64,000 nt of DNA from Virgibacillus necropolis (GTDB taxonomy: Bacteria; Bacillota; Bacilli; Bacillales; Amphibacillaceae), in NCBI RefSeq assembly GCF_002224365.1, contig NZ_CP022437.1, forward strand, positions 1,736,001 through 1,800,000. Direction: 5' to 3'. Numbering within the stretch: position 1 is the stretch's first letter; every line of letters begins with the position of its first letter. Of the stretch, positions 1-9,226 are shown one piece after another. The notes below the pieces were generated by a model, which was not told the DNA's origin, did no database searches, and saw nothing but the letters and a program-made list of their open reading frames with translations. The position numbers and the translations under genes are program-made.

Positions 1-448
1 TGTCAAGTTTTTGTGACTTTTCACGTAGACTAAATACCTGACTTGGTTTTAGACGGTATGATGGAATATCAACACGTCTGCCATCTACAGTTACATGGCC
101 GTGGTTTACAAGCTGACGCGCTTGACTACGTGTGCGTGCAAGACCTGCACGGTATACAAGGTTATCTAAACGTGATTCAAGTAGAATCATGAAGTTTTCA
201 CCATGAATACCTTTCTGCTTACCTGCTTGGACAAATAAATTACGGAATTGACGTTCGTTCAATCCGTACATGAAGCGTAGTTTTTGCTTCTCTTGTTGTT
301 GCAAGCCGTATTCAGAGATTTTTTTTCTTTGGTTTGGTCCATGTTGACCAGGAGCGTAAGGGCGTTTGTCTAATTCCTTACCAGTTCCAGTTAATGAAAT
401 GCCAAGACGACGTGATTTTTTCCAGACTGATCCAGTAAAACGTGACAT
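1..448 (-). CDS. rpsD: 30S ribosomal protein S4, 3' end outside the window
   Basis: Primary 16S rRNA-binding protein that nucleates small-subunit assembly and, in bacilli, represses its own mRNA. Reading leftward from ATG at 448-446, the protein opens [20 protein letters not shown] and continues through the S4-type [12 protein letters not shown] and [20 protein letters not shown] segments, the latter being the S4 RNA-binding fold. The C-terminal quarter lies beyond base 1. A strong Shine-Dalgarno (AAAGGAGG) sits about 10 bases before the start. The gene is monocistronic on its 5' side, with its own promoter and a long leader. In B. subtilis tyrS follows it; that cannot be checked here. Confidence 0.97.
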   Translation of the reverse strand, partial: MSRFTGSVWKKSRRLGISLTGTGKELDKRPYAPGQHGPNQRKKISEYGLQQQEKQKLRFMYGLNERQFRNLFVQAGKQKGIHGENFMILLESRLDNLVYRAGLARTRSQARQLVNHGHVTVDGRRVDIPSYRLKPSQVFSLREKSQKLD

Positions 449-632
449 AGGACATTTCCTCCTTTATTATTTTATTTGCATAAAAATAAGCGACCGTGTT
501 CCTATCCGTCTGCTCATTTTGTTTTCATGTACCATCGCTCCAGCAGCAGAGAGTTACACGATACACCTCTAATTTGAGGAACAAAATGATAACAAGCGTC
601 GGTTCACAAAGGCTACCTTTTTATTTTACACA
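449..632 (-). ncRNA. rpsD mRNA leader, probable S4 autoregulatory element
   Basis: About 180 bases of untranslated RNA separate the predicted rpsD start point (near 632) from its start codon. The stretch at 481-560 contains GGATAGGAACACGGTCGCTT on the minus strand, the kind of 16S-like segment found in Firmicutes S4 leaders, followed by the ribosome-binding site. Translational autorepression by S4 is established in B. subtilis; assignment here rests on position and this motif, not on a covariance model. Confidence 0.6.
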
Positions 633-638
633 AAGAAT

Positions 639-667
639 AGTATATAAGTTTATTATATAAAAGTCAA
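639..667 (-). promoter_or_regulatory. sigma-A promoter of rpsD
   Basis: On the minus strand, -35 TTGACT (667-662) and -10 TATACT (644-639) are separated by exactly 17 bases in an AT-rich background. This is the strongest match to the vegetative consensus near rpsD and starts the long S4 leader. Confidence 0.85.
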
Positions 668-902
668 TCATTTCTGCACAAATGCTTATTAGAAAACTTG
701 GCTTATCGCCAAGCCTTAATTGCACTCATGAAGTAAGAAGGGATTTAAACTTTCTTAACTGTTAAAAAAAGCTAAAAAAGAATATAGCTTTACATACCTT
801 AATATAGGAAAAAATTCCTATTTACTATATAATCAATATATAATAATTGAAAAGTTTACTAAAAAAGGTAACGAAAATTCATTTGATGATAGGTGATCAC
901 TG
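668..902. other. divergent intergenic region between rpsD and dgcP
   Basis: AT-rich spacer of 235 bases. It contains a short hairpin (CTTGGC, five-base loop, GCCAAG, near 700), a 7-base-arm palindrome ATAGGAA-AAAA-TTCCTAT at 804-821, and a TATAAT at 828-833 that is the likely -10 of the diguanylate cyclase gene. No good -35 lies 17 bases upstream, so that promoter is probably activated or weak. The palindrome sits where the -35 would be, which suggests an operator. Confidence 0.4.
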
Positions 903-2747
903 ATGATAAATCAAAGTCAACTAAAGGAAAGTATGAGGAATATTTTCTTTGAACTTATTTCAGATATAGCAACCACCTCTTATGTTCAGTTATTAAACCA
1001 GGTTTCGATTCAACTACAAGATCTATTAAATGTTCCATATGTGGCTATTTATTCTTATAATCACTGGGAACAAACATATAACCGTGTAACAGGTGATCGG
1101 CATAACGAATTAAGAAAACAATTAGTTGAAGGTGTACCCATAGATAACTATTTTAATCGAAACATTCATGATTTAAAAACGCGAACTCAGTTCTTGCATG
1201 CAAAAACTGAACCAAATGCTTTTTTGTTTCTAGCATATCACCAAAATGATGACAGATTTAATAAGGAAACCTTAGATATAATCAAAGAAGAATTAAAAAA
1301 TGTGTTAAACATATTTAATTACGATAAAATGAGTAAAGAGAAGGAAGAAAGAAATGCTTTTTTATTCGAAATTACGACTAAGTTTTACTCGGTCTTCTCC
1401 AAAAAAAGTATTCTGACAGAAATTACAAAGGCAATGGATAAATGGTATCCTAACTTTAATTATCATATTTTATTGTCCCAAGACTATGAGGAAGAGACAT
1501 CTTTACCGATTAGGACGATAGAATATAGTGATGATGCAACAAAGCGAGTTAGTACACAAGCCTTTATAACTGGGGAAGTCCAATTAGAAGATCGTTTGAA
1601 AGATAAAAAGACTTGTCTATATGCGCCACTAAAAGGAAAGCAAGGTGTCTATGGTGTTTTACAAATTGTTACACCAAATTCGGTAGATTTTCCGCAAAAG
1701 GAAATTGAGTTTATCGGACAGTTTGCGACTGTAGCGGGAAAAGCAATTGAAAGTGCTACACTTTATCAGAATTCAAAGCATTTGGTTGAGGATTTAAAGC
1801 TAATAAATGATGCGACGCACGCATTGAACTCAAACTTAAAAATTGTTGAAATTACTACTATCGTTCGTGAAAAAATAATAGAAGCTTGTGGAGCCACACA
1901 AGTTGGGTTTATCTATACGGGAGAAACACAACATCACATGATAAACGTTTTATCCGGAAGTACAAATTACTTTTTTACAAGTAGCGGAGAAGAGAGCGCA
2001 AATTTTATTTTCAATCAAGTAATGACGACGAAGGAACCAATAATTAGTGGAAACTATACAATAAATGAAACTGATTTTTCCTTTCCTTCTCTGATGGCTA
2101 TCCCAATGTTACATGCGGGTACAATACATGGTGTACTAATTATTATTAAACAAACTAAATACGCCTTTTCTTTTGATAACTTCAAGCTTATGCAATCGCT
2201 AGTCCAGCATTACACGTTAGCATTGACAAACTCTATATTAAATGAAAAGTTAAAAGTAGTAGCGATAACGGATTATTTAACACAGTTATATTCTCGCAGC
2301 CATTTAGAAGAAGAAATTCAAATGCATCTAAAAAGAGATGAAAAGGGCACACTTATTGTTATAGATATTGACGACTTTAAAGGAATTAATGATACGTTTG
2401 GACACCATATTGGTGATGAAGTAATTATTCAAGTTGCCTCTATCGTGCGTGCGCATACAAGTGACAATGATGTTCCAGCCCGCTGGGGAGGGGAAGAGCT
2501 AGCTATTTATTTATCAAATGCAACGATTGACGAAGGAGTTCATATCGCTACTCAAATAAGAAAACAGGCTGAAAATTTTACAAATCCTAAGGTAACATTA
2601 TCCTGTGGAGTTGCTACATGGGACTATACAAAAAAAGTAAATGCGAAAGAATTGTTTGTACGAGCAGATAAAGCATTATATGCAGCTAAGAAAACGGGCA
2701 AGAATTGTGTAGTAAAAGAAATAATTGAAATGCGTATTCGAAATTAG
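903..2747 (+). CDS. dgcP: GAF-GGDEF diguanylate cyclase
   Basis: Makes cyclic di-GMP from two GTP. At 614 residues it matches the plan of B. subtilis DgcP (YtrP): GAF-like sensory segments fill roughly residues 10-445 and a C-terminal GGDEF domain runs from about 450. The active-site loop reads GGEEL at 529-533, acceptable for an active cyclase. The product-inhibition site is degenerate: the residue that should be Arg in RxxD, five residues before GGEEL, is Ser (SDND). No membrane segment is seen, so the enzyme is likely cytosolic and allosterically controlled through GAF. The start is supported by a modest AGGTGAT site. Neighbouring msrC and yttP keep the B. subtilis association. Confidence 0.9.
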   Translation: MINQSQLKESMRNIFFELISDIATTSYVQLLNQVSIQLQDLLNVPYVAIYSYNHWEQTYNRVTGDRHNELRKQLVEGVPIDNYFNRNIHDLKTRTQFLHAKTEPNAFLFLAYHQNDDRFNKETLDIIKEELKNVLNIFNYDKMSKEKEERNAFLFEITTKFYSVFSKKSILTEITKAMDKWYPNFNYHILLSQDYEEETSLPIRTIEYSDDATKRVSTQAFITGEVQLEDRLKDKKTCLYAPLKGKQGVYGVLQIVTPNSVDFPQKEIEFIGQFATVAGKAIESATLYQNSKHLVEDLKLINDATHALNSNLKIVEITTIVREKIIEACGATQVGFIYTGETQHHMINVLSGSTNYFFTSSGEESANFIFNQVMTTKEPIISGNYTINETDFSFPSLMAIPMLHAGTIHGVLIIIKQTKYAFSFDNFKLMQSLVQHYTLALTNSILNEKLKVVAITDYLTQLYSRSHLEEEIQMHLKRDEKGTLIVIDIDDFKGINDTFGHHIGDEVIIQVASIVRAHTSDNDVPARWGGEELAIYLSNATIDEGVHIATQIRKQAENFTNPKVTLSCGVATWDYTKKVNAKELFVRADKALYAAKKTGKNCVVKEIIEMRIRN

Positions 2748-2754
2748 TCTAGTT

Positions 2755-2803
2755 AAAAAAGAATGCTTTCCAAAACATCAGATCGTTTTGGAAAGCATTT
2801 TGT
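2755..2803. terminator. bidirectional terminator between dgcP and msrC
   Basis: A 15-base perfect stem (AATGCTTTCCAAAAC, 2762-2776, pairing with 2785-2799) with an 8-base loop is flanked by an A-run on the left and T-run on the right, so it can stop transcription from both convergent genes. Confidence 0.9.
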
Positions 2804-3285
2804 TAGTTTAACGAGGATTGCACAATTGCAGCGAATTTCTCTATATATTTTTTATCTGTTTCGTCAAATCGATTGGTGCTTGGACTATCGATATCTAATA
2901 CACCATAAATTTCATCGTTAACAACTAAAGGTACGACAATTTCTGATTGGCTGGCACTATCACATGCTATATGTCCAGGGAATGCGTTAACATCGGCAAC
3001 CACTTGGGTTTCTTTTGTTTCAACAGCAGTTCCACATACCCCTTTACCAGTTGGAATTCGAATACAAGCAGGAAGTCCTTGGAATGGACCTAGAACCAAT
3101 TCGGTATCTTTATATATATAAAATCCTACCCAATTCACATTTTCTAGAAATTGATTTAAAAGTGCTGATGCATTCGATAAATTGGCGACGTGATCAGGTT
3201 CATCGTTCAATAATGCTTTTACCTGTTGTAGCAACAATTCGTAATCCTTTACACGATCTCCTGAGTAACTACTTGTTTGAAACAT
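2803..3285 (-). CDS. msrC: free methionine-(R)-sulfoxide reductase
   Basis: GAF-fold enzyme (B. subtilis YtsP family) that reduces free methionine-R-sulfoxide, a repair and scavenging step under oxidative stress. The three family cysteines are visible: C74 in GLPACIRIP, C84 in GKGVCG and C108 in GHIACDSASQSEIVVPL, together with NWVGFY near residue 51. I start it at the second of two in-frame ATGs (3285): AAGGAAG then lies six bases upstream, whereas it would abut the first ATG at 3291. About 160 residues, normal for the family. It is transcribed away from yttP, convergent with dgcP. Confidence 0.92.
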   Translation of the reverse strand: MFQTSSYSGDRVKDYELLLQQVKALLNDEPDHVANLSNASALLNQFLENVNWVGFYIYKDTELVLGPFQGLPACIRIPTGKGVCGTAVETKETQVVADVNAFPGHIACDSASQSEIVVPLVVNDEIYGVLDIDSPSTNRFDETDKKYIEKFAAIVQSSLN

Positions 3286-3400
3286 ATACATCTTCCTTTC
3301 TTTGATAAAATTCGACTTGCCCCCTGCGTTAATTGTCGAGAAGAAATTGCAGGATTAAAGCTTACTCTGTCGTAAAATAACTATAAGGAGTTGAATTTCG

Positions 3401-4027
3401 ATGAAAAAGAATCCAACCAAGCAAAAAGTGGTAGATGCTGCGTCATCTTTATTTTTTCAAAAAGGCTTCCATGGTACTTCAGTTAGGGATATAGCGGACA
3501 AGGCCTCTGTAAATGTGTCACTAATTAGCTATTACTTTAAAGGTAAACAAGGCTTATTGGAGCATGCCGTAACAAACTACTATGAAACATATCTAACTAA
3601 AATGGAAGAAACACTACTAAAAGCGGAAACAGAATTACCTTTAAATAAACTGAAATTATTAATAGATACTATTATACAATATAAACAAAATAATCATCAA
3701 TTTTCTTGTTTTATCCATCGAGAGCTGTCTATTGACTCCATATTTGTACGGGAGATGGCTGTGACGTACTTGGCTAAGGAAAATTACTTTATAAGCAATA
3801 CATTTTTTGAAAGCTTACCAAAAAATTACAAAGGTAATACGGAACATCAATTTTTGCTCATGCAATTAAAAGGTATGTTGATCACACCTTATGTTTTACA
3901 AAATGAGTGGAAAAATCAGGTGGCCGGAAAAACATCACATGATTTATTTGCCCAAAACTACACAAAAGTTATTCATAAATGGTTAGATTTTATCACTACA
4001 GAAACCGTTCACTTTGTAAATCAGTAA
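3401..4027 (+). CDS. yttP: TetR-family transcriptional regulator YttP
   Basis: A 208-residue TetR/AcrR-type repressor. The N-terminal helix-turn-helix is clear at residues 10-55 (KVVDAASSLFFQKGFHGTSV followed by RDIADKASVNVSLISYYFKG). The ligand-binding C-terminal half is unassignable to a particular effector. A good AAGGAG site precedes the ATG. The dgcP-ytsP-yttP-rpsD association is the B. subtilis one. The target genes are not evident here: I found no clear palindrome in the short interval between 3285 and 3401. Confidence 0.85.
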   Translation: MKKNPTKQKVVDAASSLFFQKGFHGTSVRDIADKASVNVSLISYYFKGKQGLLEHAVTNYYETYLTKMEETLLKAETELPLNKLKLLIDTIIQYKQNNHQFSCFIHRELSIDSIFVREMAVTYLAKENYFISNTFFESLPKNYKGNTEHQFLLMQLKGMLITPYVLQNEWKNQVAGKTSHDLFAQNYTKVIHKWLDFITTETVHFVNQ

Positions 4028-4120
4028 AAAATACGTAAAATCATCAATTTATTTGTAATTTTTTAGCCAAAAATGCTATTTACATGGTATCATTAGTATA
4101 ATAATCTCAGAATTAACTTT

Positions 4121-4250
4121 AAGAGGTTGTCCAAAAAGTCACCAAATGATAAACCGCGAATTTCTTTGTTGCGCAGTTTTTCCGGTTCTCAAAATCTTCG
4201 CGCCTTGAACTTCTTGTTTCTAATTTGCCGACTTTTTGAACATGCACTTT
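4121..4250 (-). repeat. interspersed repeat family A, copy 1
   Basis: Starts AGAGGTTGTCCAAAAAGTCACC and ends with the sequence complementary to the left end of copy 2 (GACTTTTTGAACATGCACTT), so it lies in inverse orientation to the copies at 11770 and 27147. It is about 25 bases shorter and lacks the central hairpin of those copies. No coding capacity. It fills most of the 313-base yttP-ezrA gap; the remaining bases hold only the ezrA ribosome-binding site and no convincing promoter. Confidence 0.8.
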
Positions 4251-4339
4251 AATTATTAAACTTAGATGGTACCTGTTCTTGGAGAGAATCTATAAAAAAG
4301 AACATCCTCTTATTCAGGAATATAGTTAGGAGGCTTTAA

Positions 4340-6031
4340 ATGGCATATATCATTGGAATCGTACTCGTTATTATTGCACTAATTATTGTCGGACTCATTT
4401 TACGTAAAAGAATATATGATGTTGTTGATCGGCAAGAAAGCTGGAAAATGGACATTATGAATCGTAATACCGCTTCACAACTCGCCCAGATTAAAAAATT
4501 AAACCTTTCAGGGGAAACACAAGAAAAATTTGAATCCTGGAAAGAACACTGGGAATACATTGTGACAAAGCAACTTCCGGATATAGAAGAATATTTATTT
4601 GATGCAGAGGAAGCCGCAGATCGCTATCGTTTTCCTACAGCGAAAAAAACATTACGAAAAGTTGAACAAACATTACAATCTATTGAAAAAGATATTGAAA
4701 AAATGTTACTTGAGCTAGATGAACTAATAACGTCTGAAGAAACAAGTAGAAAAGAGATAAAAGGGTTAGAACCTGAAATAAAAGGATTAAGAAAAAAACT
4801 ATCACAAACACGTTATCAATATGGTAAAGCTGAAGCGCGCTTTGACGTAGAACTTGATGAAATAGAAGAATATCTTCGTAGATATCGTGAATTGACTGAA
4901 TCAGGAGATTATCTCGAAGCCCAACAGATTGTGGATAATCTAAAACTGCAAATAGAGAATTTACAAGTTGAAATGGATGAGTTCCCAGAATTATATAAAG
5001 CGTGTAAGGAAATACTACCAAATCAATTAGATGATTTAATTTCAGGAATAAGGGATATGAAAGAAAGTGGTTATCGTATCGAGCACCTTGGACTTGAAAA
5101 AGAAATCCGAAACTATCAAGGACGATTATTGGATTGTGTCAATTCTGTTGAAAAAGGGAATATAACTATTGCAAAAGAAACAATAACGGAAATTGATGAA
5201 CGAATTAAAGATATGTATCAACTATTGGAAAATGAAGCAATAGCTAAAAGTTACATAGAAAACAAAATACCAATGTATCGTCAAAAAGTTGATAATATAG
5301 AAACGAAATTTCAACATACTAAATCGGAAGTGGATATGTTAAGAGAAACATATTACTTTGAAGATAGTGACGTGGAGAAATATTTGATACTCGAAAAAAC
5401 GATTACACTCCTAAAAAAACAATTTGTCGAACTATCAGCAAACCTAGAGGATCAAGATGTATCCCATTTGCAGATACGCGATAAGCTAGATGATAATTTG
5501 CAGCAAATAGAATCGTTAACACAACAACATGATGATTTTATAAAGTTCATTCATAATCTGAGAAAAGATGAACTAGAAGCAAAACAGAAATTAGAAGAAA
5601 TGAAAAACCAGGTATACAACACGATTCGAAAGCTGAAGAAAAGTAATGTACCAGGTGTACCAACTTTCATCTGGAATTTGGTAGAGGCTACTAGTGAAAA
5701 AAATGATCGTGTGTTAAAAGCGCTAGAATCAAAGCCACTTGATATGGCTGTAGTACAACGTGCACTAACGGAGGCAAATAAAAGTGTTGATCATGTTGTA
5801 GAGCAAACTGATTTCATTTTAGAACAGGCACATTTAACAGAACAGGTCATTCAATATGCAAATAGGTATCGTAGTAGGTATCCCCTTCTGGCTGCAAAGC
5901 TTGCAGAATCTGAGCGATTATTTAGATCATACGAATATGAGTTATCCTTAGAACATGCCGCAAAAGCAGTAGAAGAAGTGGAGCCTGGATCACTAAAACG
6001 TATTGAAGAATATAAAGAGGTATCTAGTTAA
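4340..6031 (+). CDS. ezrA: septation ring formation regulator EzrA
   Basis: Negative regulator of FtsZ ring formation and a coordinator of division and wall synthesis. The architecture is diagnostic: one N-terminal membrane helix at residues 2-20 (a run of Ile, Leu and Val after MAYIIG), then a long acidic and basic coiled coil that fills the cytoplasmic remainder. The DRQESWKMDIMNRN segment after the helix is typical of EzrA. Its length of 563 residues equals the B. subtilis protein. The ATG has a good AGGAGG site seven bases upstream. It precedes the nifS-like/thiI pair, as in B. subtilis. Confidence 0.97.
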   Translation: MAYIIGIVLVIIALIIVGLILRKRIYDVVDRQESWKMDIMNRNTASQLAQIKKLNLSGETQEKFESWKEHWEYIVTKQLPDIEEYLFDAEEAADRYRFPTAKKTLRKVEQTLQSIEKDIEKMLLELDELITSEETSRKEIKGLEPEIKGLRKKLSQTRYQYGKAEARFDVELDEIEEYLRRYRELTESGDYLEAQQIVDNLKLQIENLQVEMDEFPELYKACKEILPNQLDDLISGIRDMKESGYRIEHLGLEKEIRNYQGRLLDCVNSVEKGNITIAKETITEIDERIKDMYQLLENEAIAKSYIENKIPMYRQKVDNIETKFQHTKSEVDMLRETYYFEDSDVEKYLILEKTITLLKKQFVELSANLEDQDVSHLQIRDKLDDNLQQIESLTQQHDDFIKFIHNLRKDELEAKQKLEEMKNQVYNTIRKLKKSNVPGVPTFIWNLVEATSEKNDRVLKALESKPLDMAVVQRALTEANKSVDHVVEQTDFILEQAHLTEQVIQYANRYRSRYPLLAAKLAESERLFRSYEYELSLEHAAKAVEEVEPGSLKRIEEYKEVSS

Positions 6032-6193
6032 TATGAGCACCTAATTATGCATCACATTAATTGGACAAGTTGACAAAGAACAGAATATGTATAAAAATAA
6101 ACAAGATACTATAGGTTCAGATATATTAATTAACGTTTAAGACTTGAAATTGAAATGGGAGCTAATCGGGTTTTCAATTGATAAATTATAACA

Positions 6194-6250
6194 AAGGCTG
6201 TCTTATGAACGAGGAGTTATCCTTGGTCTTAAGTCAGCCTTCATTAGTGT
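6194..6250 (+). terminator. hairpin between ezrA and the cysteine desulfurase gene
   Basis: AAGGCTGTCTTA (6194-6205) pairs with TAAGTCAGCCTT (6230-6241) with one mismatch around a 24-base loop. The following T-content is low, so termination is only tentative. Confidence 0.35.
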
Positions 6251-6293
6251 TTAGCATGTATAAAGTTGGAAGAAAAAGATGGGAGATGGATAG

Positions 6294-7433
6294 ATGATTT
6301 ATTTAGACAATAGTGCAACAACCAAGCCCCACCCATCCGTACTACGAAGTTACAATCAAGTTTCAGAAAGTTTTTTTGCTAACCCATCGTCTATCCACCA
6401 ATTAGGTGCGGAAGCGGAAAAATTGTTGCAAAAAGCGAAAGAACAAGTAGCACAAATCTTTCATGTAGCAAAGGATGAAATTATATTTACTTCTGGTGGA
6501 ACGGAAGGAAATAATATGGCTATTAAAGGGATAGCATTACAGCATAGACAGCGTGGTAAACATATTATCACTTCGCAAATTGAACATCCTTCTGTTTATG
6601 ACGCTTGTCAATCCTTAGAGGCAATGGGGTATGATATAACCTACTTACCGGTAGATTGTAATGGAGTTGTATCTGCAAACGATGTATCGAATGCGATTAG
6701 AGAAGATACAATACTAATAAGTATTATGCACGTTAATAATGAAATTGGTTCTATTCAGCCAGTCCAAGAAATTGGAGAGCTTGCAAAAAAACATCCAAAA
6801 TTATCTTTTCATGTTGATCATGTGCAAGGTTTAGGGAAAGTACCATTACAATTATCAAACAGTGGGATTGATTTATGTACCATGTCAGGTCACAAAATAC
6901 ATGGTCTTAAGGGAACCGGTATCCTGTATATAGCAAATCGTTCAAAATTGTTTCCCCTTTTTCATGGAGGAAGCCAGGAAAGATCCATTCGATCTGGAAC
7001 TGAGAACCTAGCAGGAGCAGTTGCGATAGTTAAAGCTATAAGAATGATTGATGAACGTGAAAAACAAGATAAAGGTGCTTTATTAGCATTACGTAATTAT
7101 GCAATGCAACGAATAGCTGAACTAGATAATGTCGTAATCAATACGTCCAAGCTAGCTGCACCACACATCATTAATTTCTCAGTAATAGGACTAAAACCAG
7201 AAGTCTTAATTCATGCACTTGGTGAAAAGGAGATTTTTATTTCTACAAAATCAGCATGCTCTTCAAAGCTAAGTGATGAAAGTAGAGTGTTGGCTGCTTT
7301 AGGTTTTGACTCGGAACGTACGATATCTGGACTCAGGGTCAGCATGTCATATGATACAACAAAGGAAGAACTAAATACGTTTATCATCGAATTGGAAAAA
7401 GCAATAAAGCAATTGAAAAAAGTAGTGGGGTAG
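6294..7433 (+). CDS. nifZ: cysteine desulfurase (NifS/IscS family), ThiI partner
   Basis: PLP enzyme that converts cysteine to alanine and passes persulfide sulfur to ThiI for 4-thiouridine in tRNA. At 379 residues it begins MIYLDNSATTKP, has the GGTEGNNMAIKG cofactor site, the SGHKIHGLKG segment with the Schiff-base lysine, and the catalytic cysteine in STKSACSS. It lies seven bases before thiI in one operon, the arrangement of B. subtilis nifZ-thiI, which separates it from the general iron-sulfur desulfurase SufS. A GGGAG site precedes the ATG. Confidence 0.94.
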   Translation: MIYLDNSATTKPHPSVLRSYNQVSESFFANPSSIHQLGAEAEKLLQKAKEQVAQIFHVAKDEIIFTSGGTEGNNMAIKGIALQHRQRGKHIITSQIEHPSVYDACQSLEAMGYDITYLPVDCNGVVSANDVSNAIREDTILISIMHVNNEIGSIQPVQEIGELAKKHPKLSFHVDHVQGLGKVPLQLSNSGIDLCTMSGHKIHGLKGTGILYIANRSKLFPLFHGGSQERSIRSGTENLAGAVAIVKAIRMIDEREKQDKGALLALRNYAMQRIAELDNVVINTSKLAAPHIINFSVIGLKPEVLIHALGEKEIFISTKSACSSKLSDESRVLAALGFDSERTISGLRVSMSYDTTKEELNTFIIELEKAIKQLKKVVG

Positions 7434-7439
7434 ATAAAC

Positions 7440-8639
7440 ATGGAATTTGATCACATATTAATTCGCTATGGTGAAATGGCCTTAAAGGGTAAAAATAGAA
7501 AGAAATTTTATAGTAAGCTTCAGGATAATTTGCGAAACACCTTAGTAGAATTTCCAGAAGTTAAGGTGAAACGAACTCAGGGACGAATGTTTGTTCACTT
7601 AAATGGCCAAGATCCCGCACCGGTCATGGAGAAATGCAAAGAAGTATTTGGAATTCAGAGTTTAAGCTTAGCAATAAAAATTCCAAATGAGGAACAACAG
7701 ATAAAGGAAGCGGCATTGTATGCTTTAAAAAATAGCACTGGAACAAAAACGTTTAAAATCAGTGTAAAACGAATTGATAAAACATTTCCTATCCGATCAC
7801 AGGAATTCAATAAAGAAGTTGGAGCACATTTACTACTAAATTCAAAAGACCATTCAGTAAATGTTCATCAGCCAGATTTGGACCTGAAAATAGAAATTCG
7901 AACGGAAGCGACCTATATTACGTGTGACGTAATAAAAGGTGCAGGTGGATTTCCTGTTGGAACTTCCGGTAAATCATTGTTACTATTGTCAGGCGGTATA
8001 GACAGTCCTGTCGCAGGCTATTTAGCTATGAAGCGCGGTGTGGCAATCGAAGCGGTACATTTTCATTCTCCGCCCTTTACAAGTGAACGTGCAAAACAAA
8101 AAGTAGTGGATTTGGCATCTGAACTAACAAATTACGGTTCTTCCATTAGACTGCATATTGTGCCGTTTACAAAACTTCAGCAATTAGTTTTCCAAAAAAT
8201 GCCTGATCGGTATTCGATGACAATTATGCGAAGAATGATGTTACGCATAAGTGAAGCAATCTGTAAAAAAGAATCAATATTATCTATGACAACAGGTGAG
8301 AGTTTAGGACAGGTAGCAAGTCAAACAATGGATAGTATGAATTGTATAAACGAGGTGACAAATTATCCAGTCATTCGTCCATTAATCACGATGGACAAGC
8401 TTGATATTATTGATGTTTCCAGAAAAATAAACACCTATGATATTTCGATCCGTCCTTTTGAAGATTGTTGTACCATCTTTGTTCCAAAAGCTCCTAAAAC
8501 AAAACCGAAACGAGAGAAAGTAAATTATTTTGAGTCAACAATCAATTTTGATGCGTTAATTCAAGAAGCAGTGGAGGAAACTGAGGTTATCAAAATTACA
8601 AAAGAAACAAAGGAAGACCAGTACCAAGATTTATTTTAA
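7440..8639 (+). CDS. thiI: tRNA 4-thiouridine synthetase ThiI
   Basis: Adenylates U8 of tRNA and inserts sulfur to make 4-thiouridine. The N-terminal ferredoxin-like/THUMP region (ILIRYGEMALKGKNR at residues 7-21) is followed by a PP-loop ATPase domain with SGGIDSPVAGYLAMKRG near residue 184 and the conserved DCCTIFVP motif near the C-terminus. At 399 residues it lacks the rhodanese extension of the enterobacterial enzyme, as is usual in bacilli. It is translated directly after the desulfurase gene and is probably cotranscribed with it. Confidence 0.97.
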   Translation: MEFDHILIRYGEMALKGKNRKKFYSKLQDNLRNTLVEFPEVKVKRTQGRMFVHLNGQDPAPVMEKCKEVFGIQSLSLAIKIPNEEQQIKEAALYALKNSTGTKTFKISVKRIDKTFPIRSQEFNKEVGAHLLLNSKDHSVNVHQPDLDLKIEIRTEATYITCDVIKGAGGFPVGTSGKSLLLLSGGIDSPVAGYLAMKRGVAIEAVHFHSPPFTSERAKQKVVDLASELTNYGSSIRLHIVPFTKLQQLVFQKMPDRYSMTIMRRMMLRISEAICKKESILSMTTGESLGQVASQTMDSMNCINEVTNYPVIRPLITMDKLDIIDVSRKINTYDISIRPFEDCCTIFVPKAPKTKPKREKVNYFESTINFDALIQEAVEETEVIKITKETKEDQYQDLF

Positions 8640-8641
8640 TT

Positions 8642-8802
8642 TAGGCTGTTTTCGTAAAGAATGTGCTGTTGAGAGAATGAATACGTAACATACGATGTTT
8701 GATGGTTGGACAACCGTTCCGGAAATCACGTTGCTGTTACTTCACAGTTTATATTAACTATGAAGATGAAAAAGCAACAATGCGTACGAAAACAGCAGCC
8801 TA
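8642..8802. repeat. interspersed repeat family B, short copy
   Basis: Bounded by TAGGCTGTTTTCGTA on the left and TACGAAAACAGCAGCCTA on the right, an inverted pair. About 160 bases, with no coding potential. Compared with the copies at 20461 and 39900 it lacks the GC-rich core, so it looks like a minimal or internally deleted form. It occupies most of the thiI-SASP gap. Confidence 0.8.
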
Positions 8803-8833
8803 AATTTATTACAACATCTACCAGATTTTTTCA

Positions 8834-8864
8834 TGAATGATTTATCTCCTTATGACGCAATATA
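8834..8864 (+). promoter_or_regulatory. sigma-G-type forespore promoter of the SASP gene
   Basis: GAATG (8835-8839) matches the forespore -35 consensus gHATR and CAATATA (8858-8864) matches CATWMTA at six of seven positions, with an 18-base spacer. Position just upstream of a SASP gene supports this reading. Confidence 0.6.
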
Positions 8865-8890
8865 AAGTTATATCAAGGAGGTGAATTGAC

Positions 8891-9088
8891 ATGGCTAGCA
8901 ACAACAATTCAAACCAATTAGTAGTTCCTGGTGTACAACAAGCTCTTGATCAAATGAAATATGAAATCGCTCAAGAATTTGGAGTAAGCCTTGGGGCTGA
9001 TACAACTTCTCGTTCTAACGGTTCTGTTGGAGGAGAAATCACAAAACGCCTTGTACAAATGGCTGAGCAACAATTTGGTGGAAAGTAA
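8891..9088 (+). CDS. sspA: alpha/beta-type small acid-soluble spore protein
   Basis: DNA-coating protein of the dormant spore core that protects DNA from UV and heat and is degraded at germination. The 65-residue product has both family signatures: the EIAQEFGV segment carrying the GPR protease cleavage site, and the C-terminal [19 protein letters not shown]-binding stretch. It has a very strong AAGGAGGTGAATT ribosome-binding site, a sigma-G-type promoter and a terminator, so it forms a single-gene unit. The position after thiI equals that of sspA in B. subtilis. Confidence 0.96.
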   Translation: MASNNNSNQLVVPGVQQALDQMKYEIAQEFGVSLGADTTSRSNGSVGGEITKRLVQMAEQQFGGK

Positions 9089-9115
9089 TTAAACAATATA
9101 ATAATTAATGGCTAA

Positions 9116-9160
9116 ATGAGCTACCTCATGACTTGAGGTAGCTCATATTTAATTCTTTTA
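9116..9160 (+). terminator. terminator of the SASP gene
   Basis: ATGAGCTACCTCA (9116-9128) pairs perfectly with TGAGGTAGCTCAT (9134-9146), five-base loop, followed by a T-rich tail. Confidence 0.85.
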
Positions 9161-9226
9161 TTAAAAGCTATATCGTGGTACGTTAGTAACGAATAGAGAT
9201 AAATCGTTTGAAATGGGGTATAAATA

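Noticed and set aside
3015-3305. 96-codon plus-strand ORF
   Set aside because: Antisense shadow of the msrC gene, whose protein is clearly recognisable.
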